From Corynebacterium felinum (lineage in GTDB: Bacteria; Actinomycetota; Actinomycetes; Mycobacteriales; Mycobacteriaceae), in contig NZ_CP047209.1 in the NCBI RefSeq assembly GCF_030408755.1, positions 2,666,001 through 2,730,000 on the forward strand: a stretch of DNA of 64,000 nt, read 5' to 3'. Positions 17,545 to 26,600 of this stretch are shown here, piece after piece. Position 1 is the first letter of the stretch. Each line of letters starts with the position of its first letter. The notes under the pieces were generated by a model. That model saw only the letters and a program-made list of their open reading frames with translations. It was not told the DNA's origin and searched no databases. Position numbers and translations under genes: made by a program.

Positions 17545-18606
17545 ATGTCCCAACCCGCCCCCACCGCCCCGGTGAAGAACTCCATCCCGCAGCCCTTGGC
17601 CGCGCCCTCCCACACGAATGTCACAGTCACTGAAACTCCCGCCACCTCACTGTCTGGGGCTGGTGCCGGTATTGGCTTGGTTATCATTGCGCTGCTTTTG
17701 ATCAGCGGTCCTGGCCTTGTCGCCTTCGGTGGAAACAGTGAGAACATTGCGCAGGTTGCTATCGGCGTTGTTTTGATTTTCTTTGGCGTCCTTCTTGCAT
17801 CCATGGTGCGCGTGATCAGCCCTGGCCACACTTTGGTGGTGCAGTTTTTCGGTAAGTATAAGGGCACGGTGCGTGCTGATGGCTTGCACATGATTTTGCC
17901 GCTGCACACCACGAAGAAGTTAAGTGTGCGCGTGCGTAACTTTGAAACTGAGACGCTGAAGGTCAACGATCTGAACGGCAATCCTGTGAATATTGGTGCG
18001 ATTGTGGTGTGGCAGATTGCTGATACTGCGAAAGCGACGTTTGCGGTGGAGGATGTGGAAGAGTTCATTCATTCGCAGGCGGAGTCGGCACTGCGCCATG
18101 TGGCAACTACCCACCCTTATGATTCTAAAGATATTGCCCACGTTCCTTCCCTGTCGGGCAGCACTGATGTGGTCAGTGAGGAGTTGGCGCATGAGGTGTC
18201 GGCGCGTACTGCGGTTGCGGGTATCGATATTGTTGAGGCGCGTGTGTCTGCGCTGGCCTACGCCCCTGAGATTGCGCAGTCGATGTTGCAGCGTCAGCAG
18301 GCTGCTGCTGTGGTTGATGCCCGCGAGACCATTGTTGAGGGCGCTGTGACTATGGTGGATTCGGCGTTGCAGGAGTTGGAGCGCCGCGAGATCGTGGATC
18401 TTGATCCGGAGCGCCGTGCAGCGATGGTGTCTAATTTGTTGGTTGTTTTGTGTTCGGATACTCGGCGCAGCCGGTGGTTAATACTGGTTCGCTGTACAGC
18501 TAATGAAGTGCTGGCTTGCTGGGTGGAGGTGAGAGTGGTTCTATGCCCCGTAAGAGCGTTCCTTTGCGCATTGATCCCGCTATTTATGATGCAATTGCTC
18601 GTTTAG
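17545..18606 (+). CDS. SPFH/band-7 (flotillin-like) membrane protein with 3' frameshift
   Basis: Membrane-attached SPFH-domain protein. Residues 45-100 hold two hydrophobic segments (GLVIIALLLISGPGLVAF and VAIGVVLIFFGVLLASMV), then the band-7 domain (VISPGHTLVVQFFGKYKG, GLHMILPL, VNIGAIVVWQIADTAKA) and an Ala/Glu-rich helix. Near 18452-18460 the reading frame shifts: the next frame continues as AQPVVNTGSLYS and stops at 18501-18503, which looks like the natural end. The current frame runs on as non-family sequence to 18606 and overlaps the next gene. A single-base deletion near CTCGGCGCAG explains this; sequencing error is possible. The ATG has AGAAAGG upstream. Family certain, function unknown. 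Confidence 0.78.
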   Translation: MSQPAPTAPVKNSIPQPLAAPSHTNVTVTETPATSLSGAGAGIGLVIIALLLISGPGLVAFGGNSENIAQVAIGVVLIFFGVLLASMVRVISPGHTLVVQFFGKYKGTVRADGLHMILPLHTTKKLSVRVRNFETETLKVNDLNGNPVNIGAIVVWQIADTAKATFAVEDVEEFIHSQAESALRHVATTHPYDSKDIAHVPSLSGSTDVVSEELAHEVSARTAVAGIDIVEARVSALAYAPEIAQSMLQRQQAAAVVDARETIVEGAVTMVDSALQELERREIVDLDPERRAAMVSNLLVVLCSDTRRSRWLILVRCTANEVLACWVEVRVVLCPVRAFLCALIPLFMMQLLV

Positions 18607-18755
18607 CTCACGACAGTATGGTGAGTGTGAATGCGCAGATCGAGTTGATGTTGCGGGAGAATTTGCACCAGCGTGGCAGGCTTCCGAAGTCGGCGGGTGA
18701 GTTGCCGAAGCGCGGACGCCCGAAAAAGGATGCGCCGAAGCCACCCGCGCAGTGA
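18543..18755 (+). CDS. Arc-type ribbon-helix-helix DNA-binding protein
   Basis: A 70-residue protein: a short beta strand (KSVPLRID), then two helices (AIYDAIARLAHDSM, SVNAQIELMLRENL), which is the Arc/MetJ ribbon-helix-helix fold, followed by a basic tail (LPKRGRPKKDAPKPPA) with an AT-hook-like RGRPKK core. Such proteins bind palindromic operators as paired dimers. It starts 40 bases after the natural end of the SPFH gene, with GGAGGTGAG upstream, and is likely co-transcribed. The operator at 17340-17376 may be its own target (inference). It resembles antitoxins in size, but no toxin is adjacent. Confidence 0.82.
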   Translation: MPRKSVPLRIDPAIYDAIARLAHDSMVSVNAQIELMLRENLHQRGRLPKSAGELPKRGRPKKDAPKPPAQ

Positions 18756-18758
18756 TTG

Positions 18759-19340
18759 TTAGCAGGGTGCGGAGAAGTCACTGCGGGTATTGAGGCTGCG
18801 TACGTTGCCGCCGTGTTGGGTTTTTCCGGCGCAGGCGGCTTCGGGGTTGTGCCCGTAGTCGATGTAGATGGGGTAGATGGTGTGCCCGTTGAGTTGGCCG
18901 CGAATAGAGGAGCAGAATCCGGGTGTTCCTACTTGTGATCCGGGGTAGGTGGATAGGGCGGTGCTGATTTCTTCCTGCGGGTATGTTCCCGGCGCGGCGA
19001 GTGCTGAGTGCACGATGAGAATGTAGCGTCCATCGCATTTCTCGCTTGTCGACGTCGCCTCCTGCGTATCTGGCACAGTTACTGTAACAGGGGGTGGGGT
19101 AGCGGTGACAGTGGCTGTGTGAGTGCTTGGTGTTGGGGTGCTGGGTTCGTGGCTTATCACGACGGTAGTCGCAGTCGGCTGCGCGGCAACAGGCTGCCGA
19201 TCGGTGGGTCGCGTCAGCATGTAGGTTATCAGTGCGCTAATAACCGCTGCCACTACAACGAGTGTGATAATCACTGTGGTGCGTGTGCTGCGAGGTTGGG
19301 GTTGGGGTTGGCGAAAAGGGTTAGGGTTGTAGCTGGTCAT
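18759..19340 (-). CDS. Membrane-anchored protein with Cys-rich extracellular domain
   Basis: 193 residues. A short cytoplasmic start rich in Pro and Gln (NPNPFRQPQPQPRS), one membrane helix (TVIITLVVVAAVISALITYML), a Thr/Pro-rich spacer, and an extracytoplasmic domain of about 90 residues with four cysteines (EKCDGRYILIV, GFCSSIRGQL, AACAGKT, SAPC). I start at the ATG at 19340: it overlaps the MFS gene stop (ATGA), so the two are translationally coupled. Translation further upstream would be inside the MFS gene. Function unknown; coupling suggests a partner of the exporter. Confidence 0.7.
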   Translation of the reverse strand: MTSYNPNPFRQPQPQPRSTRTTVIITLVVVAAVISALITYMLTRPTDRQPVAAQPTATTVVISHEPSTPTPSTHTATVTATPPPVTVTVPDTQEATSTSEKCDGRYILIVHSALAAPGTYPQEEISTALSTYPGSQVGTPGFCSSIRGQLNGHTIYPIYIDYGHNPEAACAGKTQHGGNVRSLNTRSDFSAPC

Positions 19341-20779
19341 TGTGGGTGTTTGGGTGCTGGTTGAGTGGGGATGTGGGGGAGCATGCGCAGCGCAAAGAAG
19401 ATCACGATGACTGCGATGAGAATGGCCACGAGATAAGAATAGGACGCGCCGGTGGGGGTGTGCGCTGAACGTGAAAGCGCCAAAATGAGCACGGCGGTGC
19501 CTATAGCGCCAGCGAGTTGTTGGAGGGTGGCAATGGTGGCAGAGCCGTGTGAGTAGAGGTTTTTGGGCAATACGCTTAACGAGGTTGTCATCAGCGGTGT
19601 CATTGATAATCCCAACCCTAGGGCGTTGAGGATAAAGCACAATGCCACTAGGCTGACCGCCAGTGGTTGCTCAAGGAAGCTGTAGCGCGCTAACGAATCG
19701 GTATTAGCGGTGGTCAAATACATGCCAATTGTCGCTATGGTCACGAGTAGAACTCCTGGGATCAGCAGTGGTTTGAGCCCTACTTTGTCAAAGATGGCAC
19801 CAATTTTGGGCCCTGTTAATCCTTGAATCAAACTGCCGGGCATCACCACAAGCCCGGAGACAACCGTGCCTACCAGTAATCCTTTTTGGAGGTAGATCGG
19901 AATGATGGTCACGCTACCGAGGAACATGCCGAGCAAAAGCGCCATGATAATCAGCGCGTTACGGAAGGTGGGGTTTTCAAAGGTGCGCAGATCAAGCAGG
20001 GGGTTTCCGGCGTCGACAAGCCTGCGCTGGCGGTGCACAAACGCCACGATGCACGCAAGCGCCACCCCCAGGATCACGGTGGAAAGCACAGTGCCAATCG
20101 TGCTTAGACCGTAGACTAAACCACCAAAACCACCCGCGGCTAACGGGATGGAATAAAAATCAAGACTGCTTGCGCGCCCCGGGCCGAAATCGCGCACCAA
20201 CACAAAACCGGCGACCGCGCTGAGCAGAACAAACGGCACCATGAACAAAAATACCCAATGCCAGCTGGCGTAGCGCAAAATCACACCGGATGTGGTTGGA
20301 CCTAGGGCTGGGGCGACCGCAATCACGACGGTGACAATACCCATGATGTGACCGCGCTGATTGATCGGCACCACCCTAGCCACAGTGGTCATCAGCAGGG
20401 GGAACACAAGGGCGGTGCCAGTTGCTTGAATAATGCGCCCGGCTAAAAGGAATGCGAAGATCGGGGCGCTGGCCGCGATCACGGTGCCGAGGAAAAACAG
20501 GCTGATGGCGGCAAAGAACACGCGCCGGGTGCTGAACCTTTCAATCACCCACCCTGTCATGGGGATTACTGAGGCCATGGTGAGCATGAAACCTGTGGTG
20601 AGCCATTGGGCCACAGACTCCGTGATAGCAAAATCAACCATGATTGCCGGCAACGCAACCGCCAATACTGTTTCGTTGAGAATCATCACCGTTGTGGTGA
20701 GCACCAGCACGGCGAGGAGTTGTTTTTCTTTCCTCCCGAATTGCGCTGGCGGTGGGGAGTGCTGCGCGTGTTCTTCCAT
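19337..20779 (-). CDS. MFS transporter, DHA2 (EmrB/QacA) family
   Basis: Drug:H+ antiporter-2 type exporter, about 480 residues with 14 predicted membrane segments. Visible signatures: VLNETVLAVALPAI-like motif in segment 1 (MILNETVLAVALPAIM), WLTTGFMLTMA, the loop 2-3 motif in ERFSTRRVFF, and the segment 5 motif APALGPTTSG with the Gly-Pro pair. Substrate unknown. I start at the ATG at 20779 (MEEHAQHSPPPAQF) because the upstream extension to 20863 is atypical; AAGGTG precedes it. It heads a two-gene minus-strand operon with the Cys-rich membrane protein. Confidence 0.88.
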   Translation of the reverse strand: MEEHAQHSPPPAQFGRKEKQLLAVLVLTTTVMILNETVLAVALPAIMVDFAITESVAQWLTTGFMLTMASVIPMTGWVIERFSTRRVFFAAISLFFLGTVIAASAPIFAFLLAGRIIQATGTALVFPLLMTTVARVVPINQRGHIMGIVTVVIAVAPALGPTTSGVILRYASWHWVFLFMVPFVLLSAVAGFVLVRDFGPGRASSLDFYSIPLAAGGFGGLVYGLSTIGTVLSTVILGVALACIVAFVHRQRRLVDAGNPLLDLRTFENPTFRNALIIMALLLGMFLGSVTIIPIYLQKGLLVGTVVSGLVVMPGSLIQGLTGPKIGAIFDKVGLKPLLIPGVLLVTIATIGMYLTTANTDSLARYSFLEQPLAVSLVALCFILNALGLGLSMTPLMTTSLSVLPKNLYSHGSATIATLQQLAGAIGTAVLILALSRSAHTPTGASYSYLVAILIAVIVIFFALRMLPHIPTQPAPKHPQ

Positions 20780-20863
20780 AGCAACACACCTTAGCGGTGG
20801 GGCTACTAATGGTGAAGCTACCCTAACTACCACTCCCCCTGTGTGCACCCCTGATGGGAACAA

Positions 20864-20902
20864 CCCCTCTTATTCTTTCCCGTGGGTAAAGAATGAGGGG
20901 GG
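20864..20902 (-). terminator. Terminator of the coiled-coil protein gene
   Basis: CCCCTCTTATTCTTT pairs with AAAGAATGAGGGG across a short loop, with T-rich sequence on both sides. It lies 27 bases past the stop of the coiled-coil gene on the minus strand. Confidence 0.7.
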
Positions 20903-20928
20903 TTTTAAGGTTTTACACCTTGAGTTTT

Positions 20929-23151
20929 TTACTTGAACAGTTGTGCAAACCAGTCGAAGATGCCTTTGAAGAAACCAGCAATCGTGTTGATCACCTTCTT
21001 GATCGCCCCGAAGGTACCGTTGTTGTCTTCTTCAACCTTCTTTTCAAGTTCTGCAACCTTGCTTTCGGCCTTTTCAAGCTTCTGCTCGGTATCAGCAACC
21101 TTCTTCTTCAGCGAATCTACTTGCTCACGCGCCTGGGCAAGTTGCTTTTCCAGCTCCGCTTGCGCTGCTTCATGCTGCTTGATCAGCTCTGCCTTTTCTG
21201 CGGCTGCCTGTGCAAGAAGCGCAGCTTTTTCTTCAGCTGCCTTAGCTTCAACTGCAGCCTTCTCGTCAGCAGCAGCCTTCAGCGCAGCTGCCTTATCTTC
21301 AGCGGCTTTAGCCTCAGCCGCGGCAAGATCCTTAGCAGCCTTATCACGAGCAGCAGCAAGATCAGCCTCAGCCTTGCGCTCTACCGCAGCCTTCTCATCA
21401 GCAGCAGCCTTCAACGCAGCAGCCTTATCTTCAGCGGCCTTCTGCTTTGCGGCCTCCAGCTCAGCGGCTGCCTGCTCACGCGCTTTCACAAGGTCAGCTT
21501 CAGCCTTCTTTTGTGCAGCAACAGCAGCTTCGAGCTTTGCACGCTCAGCGGCAAGCGCATCTTCAGCTTCCTTCACCTTAGCTTGCGCTTCCGTGGCCTT
21601 CTGGCGCTCGGCAGCAACCTCGCGATCCATCTGCTCTTGAGCTTCACGCAAAGTTGCAATAGCAGCTTCTTGTGCTTGCTGCAACTGGCGGGTTGCTTCT
21701 GCACGAGCGGCGGCTAAATCTTCTTCAGCCTTCTGCTCAGCTACCTTCAGCTTCTCTGCGGCTTCTTCCTTCGCGACTGCCAAATCACGAGCAGCCTTTT
21801 CTTCTAGGGCTGCCTTCTCTTCTTGTGCTGCAGTCTGAGCATCTTCAAGATCCTTGGCTGCCTTTTGCTTCGCAGCTTCCAATTCTTGAGCAGCCGTTTG
21901 CTTTGCTGCCTCAAGTTCCTGAGCAGCGCGCTCTTCTGCAGCCTTCAAGTCGTCGGCAGCTTTCTTTTCTGCATCTGCAACTGCCTGCAGTGCCTTTGCA
22001 CGAGCATCTGCCAAATCAGTCATGGACTTGATCTGCTCTGCAGACAATGCACGAGCGTGCTCTTCCTTAGCGGCTTCGAGTTCTTCGCGAAGCTTCTGAG
22101 TAGCCTCATTCGCTTTAGCCAGTTCAGCGGCATTCTCTACGTTAGCTGCCTGCAGCGCTTCTTCCTTTTCACGAACTTTAGCCTCAGCCTCAGCAAGCTT
22201 CCTTTCCGCTTCCGCTACCTGACCAGTAAGGTCATCGCGCTGCTTACGTGCTTCATTGAGCATACGGTCAAGCTCTTCCACGGTGGGCTTTTCCGTCAGA
22301 TCGGAAATAGGTACTTCGATCTCAACTTTGTCTTCAGGACCGTGCGGAGGCTGCAGGCCACTTGGAGGCAGTTCTGGTTCAGGGCTTGGTGCCTTCACAG
22401 GTGGAAGCTCAAGATCCTTCTGTGGCAGGTCAACATCTACCCCGTGATCAGGGGTTGGGGTGAAGGGATCACCTGTAGGCGCAGAAGGCTCAGCGGTAGC
22501 ATCTGCCTGTGGAGCTGGTGCCTGCTCAGAAGTAGTCGGTGCAGCGGCATCCTCAGTGCTCTGAGCAGAGCCGGAAGGAGCTTGAGTTTGCTCGTTCTGC
22601 TGCGCCTCAGCTTGTGCCTGAGCCTCTGCTTCAGCCTTCTTCTTTTCTTCTTCCTGCTGGCGTACGCCTTCGTCGTACTCTTGCTTCGGTACGCCTACGC
22701 CACCATCTTCGCTGACAACAAGATCAGGATTTTCTTCAAGATCGATGGAGATGTCGCCTTCGCTCTCGCCAGCGGCAGCTTCGGAGCCTTGGGCAGCACC
22801 AGGAGCCTGGTTCTGCTCAGTGGAGGATGCTTCAGCCTGGCCGGTGGGTGCCTCAGCTTGCTCAGTCGATTCTGTCTGTGCAGCTGCAGCGGCAGCTTCC
22901 TGCTCGCGCTTCTTCGCTTCTTCAGCCTCGCGCTCTTGGCGCTCCTTACCCTCGCGGAACTCCTCTTCTGGGATGCCCAGAGAATCAGGGTATTCAGCAT
23001 TAGGGTCAAATTCTTCGTCGCCGCCGTACTCAATGACGAGTTCGTCTTCGGAAGCAAAGGCGGGGGCGGTAGCCACTGGGGAGAATGCAGCGCCGAGGGC
23101 AACTGCAACAGAGACAGCACCCACCTTGGAGAGCAGAGTATATCGCTTCAT
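20929..23151 (-). CDS. Secreted Ala/Glu/Lys-rich coiled-coil protein
   Basis: 740 residues. A signal peptide (cleavage near PAFA-SEDE, residue ~34), an acidic first part holding two related segments (YPDSLGIPEEEFREG and EDGGVGVPKQEYDEG) separated by Gln/Ala-rich spacers, a proline-rich bridge (LPPVKAPSPEPELPPSG), then about 370 residues of heptad-like coiled coil with repeated KAAEDKAAALKAAADEKAA units. It ends with an amphipathic aromatic helix (INTIAGFFKGIFDWFAQLF). No sorting signal, so it is either released or held by that tail. The real start is the ATG at 23151 with AAAGGA upstream. Likely an extended surface rod; no family recognised beyond coiled coil. Confidence 0.8.
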   Translation of the reverse strand: MKRYTLLSKVGAVSVAVALGAAFSPVATAPAFASEDELVIEYGGDEEFDPNAEYPDSLGIPEEEFREGKERQEREAEEAKKREQEAAAAAAQTESTEQAEAPTGQAEASSTEQNQAPGAAQGSEAAAGESEGDISIDLEENPDLVVSEDGGVGVPKQEYDEGVRQQEEEKKKAEAEAQAQAEAQQNEQTQAPSGSAQSTEDAAAPTTSEQAPAPQADATAEPSAPTGDPFTPTPDHGVDVDLPQKDLELPPVKAPSPEPELPPSGLQPPHGPEDKVEIEVPISDLTEKPTVEELDRMLNEARKQRDDLTGQVAEAERKLAEAEAKVREKEEALQAANVENAAELAKANEATQKLREELEAAKEEHARALSAEQIKSMTDLADARAKALQAVADAEKKAADDLKAAEERAAQELEAAKQTAAQELEAAKQKAAKDLEDAQTAAQEEKAALEEKAARDLAVAKEEAAEKLKVAEQKAEEDLAAARAEATRQLQQAQEAAIATLREAQEQMDREVAAERQKATEAQAKVKEAEDALAAERAKLEAAVAAQKKAEADLVKAREQAAAELEAAKQKAAEDKAAALKAAADEKAAVERKAEADLAAARDKAAKDLAAAEAKAAEDKAAALKAAADEKAAVEAKAAEEKAALLAQAAAEKAELIKQHEAAQAELEKQLAQAREQVDSLKKKVADTEQKLEKAESKVAELEKKVEEDNNGTFGAIKKVINTIAGFFKGIFDWFAQLFK

Positions 23152-23576
23152 AGTTCTTCGAAATCCTTTCAAAGCAACAATGTTCAAATAGTCCGATTTA
23201 TTGGTATCAGGATTTGTCACATGACACATAACTAATCTTCAATTTTTCAAACAAACCCCCACAAAAGATGAACAAATGTTAAGTCCCTACCCCTTTTCGA
23301 GTACCCCAAAGGGGGTGATGGCCAGTGATAAATAAATTCAAACTAATAGATGCTGGTTTCACTGGAGGTTGTTGACAAGAGCACAATTGTCCCACAAAAT
23401 TGGCTTTTTGCTGGGAAAAGGTTTTCAACAAGGCGCATTTCCCACGGGTTTACACCCGCCAAATTTTTAGCCGGAAACAAAGTGGACACGCACTAATCTG
23501 GCTGAGAAAACTCAGTTTCACCCCGCCTGCACGCCCCCTTTTCGCAGGATAGTCACCCCAGGTAACCCGTTCAAGC
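23152..23576. other. Intergenic region between coiled-coil gene and adhesin 1
   Basis: About 425 bases with no convincing gene. It should contain the promoter of the coiled-coil gene on the minus strand. I see no clear operator. Confidence 0.4.
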
Positions 23577-23619
23577 TTTGTGGCCCTCAAGAAAAATCTT
23601 AAGGGCCACAAAACTTTTT
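23577..23619 (-). terminator. Hairpin downstream of adhesin 1
   Basis: Perfect 11-bp stem TTTGTGGCCCT (23577-23587) / AGGGCCACAAA (23602-23612), followed on the plus side by ACTTTTT. It sits 18 bases past the adhesin 1 stop (minus strand). The T-run is on the plus side, so efficiency on the minus strand is uncertain. Confidence 0.6.
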
Positions 23620-23630
23620 ATAATAGCGCT

Positions 23631-26600
23631 TTAGCTATTTCGACGTCGCAACGCAAGCACCGCGCCCGAAGTCACAAGCAGCAGCGCCAGCACAGACAGC
23701 ACGCGCACATCCGCACCTGTAGCAGCCAACTGAGGTTCACCCGCAGCCTGCTTCGCCTGCCCCTTGGCCTGCGACTTCGCAGCAGCATTCCCGCCATTTT
23801 CAGCAGGTGGAGCAGGATGATTTGCACCTGCCGGTGGCGCAGGTGGCTGTGGAACCATCGGGATCAGGGAGCCAGCCAGTGGAATCAGCGCCACAAAGCC
23901 CCACCACCACGGCGGATTAGCCGTATTGCGCAGCTCTAGTGCCATCGGCTGGGTGAAAGTATTCGCCGCAACAGTCACCACACCGGCACCATCAGCATCA
24001 TTGACTGAAGTCTCGCCCAGGATAAACTCGGGGTCCTTCCACACCGCAAAAGCGGTATCCGCAGGCTTCGTCTCAACCAACTTCACCACCGTACCCACGG
24101 GCACATCGGGAAGAACAACAGGCTGATTCGCCTTCAGTCGCAGCACGTGCTCCTTGTGCTCATTCTTGTCCTGCCACGTCGCGCTTACCTGGAATTCCAG
24201 GGCTTCGCCTTGGCCAGCGCTCAGCCCGGCAAGGGTCTTGACAATCTGCACTCGCCCAAGCTCAGTGACCACATTGCGCACCGTGACATCCGTAGTCTGC
24301 CCGGCAACTACCGGCGCTACCGGCACATTGGTCACTGCGGCTGGATCGGTATCGACCCGCACCCCAGCAATCTGGATACCTGCAAGCTCTTCAGTAACCG
24401 CACAGTTCGCACCCGCTGGAATATCGGTGACTGTCACCGGTGTGGTGGCAGAAACCTTCAGCGCCTTGTTCAGCTTCCACGCTTCCTTGGTGCAGTGCAC
24501 GTTCATGTCAAAGGCGTGGTCGCGTACGTGCTGCAAGCCCTTTGCCGAGCCTTCGAGCTGCTTGTGCACCGTGATGGAACCGGTCGTGGCAGCATAGGTG
24601 TTGGTCATGCTCAGCGTTGAAAGCCCACGCTTATCGACGTCGACACGCTGCGGCCGCGGCAACGTCACCGTCGCATTGTCCACCTGCGCCGACTCAGCAA
24701 CCTCTTGAACCAGGCAGGACGAACCGGCAACAATACGGGTCACCGACTCAGTGCCGCCCGCTTTCACCTTCAACTCACCGCGTGAAGGCTCACCCAAATT
24801 CGCGCGTGTGCCAGCACCTTGCGCACCAGGCAACTCACAGGTGTAGGTGAAAGTAAATTCCTTATTGGGGTCGATCGCAATGGATGCACCCAAACCTAAA
24901 GCATCTTCGCGCACAACTTTCTTTGTCACACTCAACCCACCTGTGGGAACGGTGTAGGTATTGGTGAAAGTAATGGTTGCGGGCTGCCCATCAGCAACGG
25001 TGATCTGCGCATCTTGCTGATCCGCAGTTACCTTCCACTCCACATGATCAATGCCTGCATCTTTTTCAACAACCGTACAGGTCATTCCCTGCGACAAACC
25101 ATCAACAACAGCCTGACCTGCACCCTGAATAGTCAGCGTGCCCGACTTATTCAGCTCAGCAAACTGCGGATGCACACAGGTGTAATCGAAGTGGAAGCTC
25201 GTGCCCGCCGGAAGTGCACCAGCAACATCATCAACCCGCTTGATCACAGTAAACGAACCTTGCTGTGGCTCATAGGTGTTGCTGATAGTAATCAGATTCT
25301 GTGCTTCATCAGCACCAATGGTGACAGCGCGGTCAATAGACACCTTTGGGGTATACGCCTGCGCTTCAGCACCGATTTCTTCGCTCACGCTGCACACCGT
25401 GCCGTGCTCGAATTCTTCATCGACGACCACCACTGGGCCATTTTGCTCAACCGGCACATCAAAGGCACGGTTGCGCACATACTTACCCTTGCGGGAATCC
25501 CGATCACAGGTCACCTTTGCGGTGACAGTAGCCTGAGCCGACTGTGGCACCTGCGCACCTTCGATACCAGCAACAGTGGTGTTCTTCTTAATCCGCAGCG
25601 CACCGAAAAGCACCTCAGTGTAGTTATTGGTCACTGTAACGAGGTTCTCTTGGGAAGTCGCACCAGGCTTTACAGTGATGGCGCCACCTGCTGGTTCATA
25701 GCTGACCACAGGGCCTTTATGCTCAGCCAACTGCGCTGTATCAGCCTGCTCAACAACGGTGCAGGCAGCCCCTGCATAGAATTCACCAATGCGGGTTGCC
25801 TCAGCACCAGGCACCAGCTGTACTGTGCGCTTCAACGCTGCGGTCTCCCCCACAAGTGGGGCGTTGCAGCTGATATCCACAGTCACGGTTGGGGCGGTGA
25901 CACCTTGGGCTACACCAACTGCATCTTTCTTGACAAACAGCACGCCCTTGGGGTTTTCGGTGTAGGTGTTGGTAATGTCCATCCGGTTGCGGTCTGGCTG
26001 ATCACCTGGCTGTACCGAAACAATCTGGTTAGCGGGATTATAGGTAACCGCTGGGGTGGCATGGTTATCCACGTTTGCACTGTCTGCCACTTCTTCGAAG
26101 CGGCACTGGGTGCCCGCATAGAACTCGCCTACGTTAACAGCAGCAGCCTTCGGCGATACCTGGATGTTCTTGACCACGTCCTTGCTCAAGGCCTTCTCCC
26201 CTGTGCTGACCGAATCACGATCACAGGTCACCGCCACAGTCACCGACTCAAGTTCAGCACCAGGAGCCAAACCGGCAACCGCCTTGTTCACATACAGCGT
26301 GCCTTTTTCCTCCTCACGGTAGGTGTTGGTGAACGCAGCTTCCACCTTCTGGTTAACCTTGATGGTCACCTGCTGGCTTGGTTGATCGACCTGATGAATG
26401 TGGTTCGCGGCTTTCGCCTCAGCAGCGGTTTCATCCACCTGCTCTGTAATGGTGCACTCAGTACCTACTGCAAAAGGCTTCGTCTCTACTCGCCCGCCTG
26501 CTACTGGGATTTCCAGCTCGCCGGTTTCTTCACCACCACTACCGTTACAGGTGTAGGTGAAGCGGAATGGCTTGGTCAGATTTAGCTCAGCTGGCTTTTG

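Noticed and set aside
18543..18755. Toxin-antitoxin pair with the ribbon-helix-helix protein as antitoxin
   Set aside because: No toxin-like gene is adjacent; the partner is an SPFH membrane protein.
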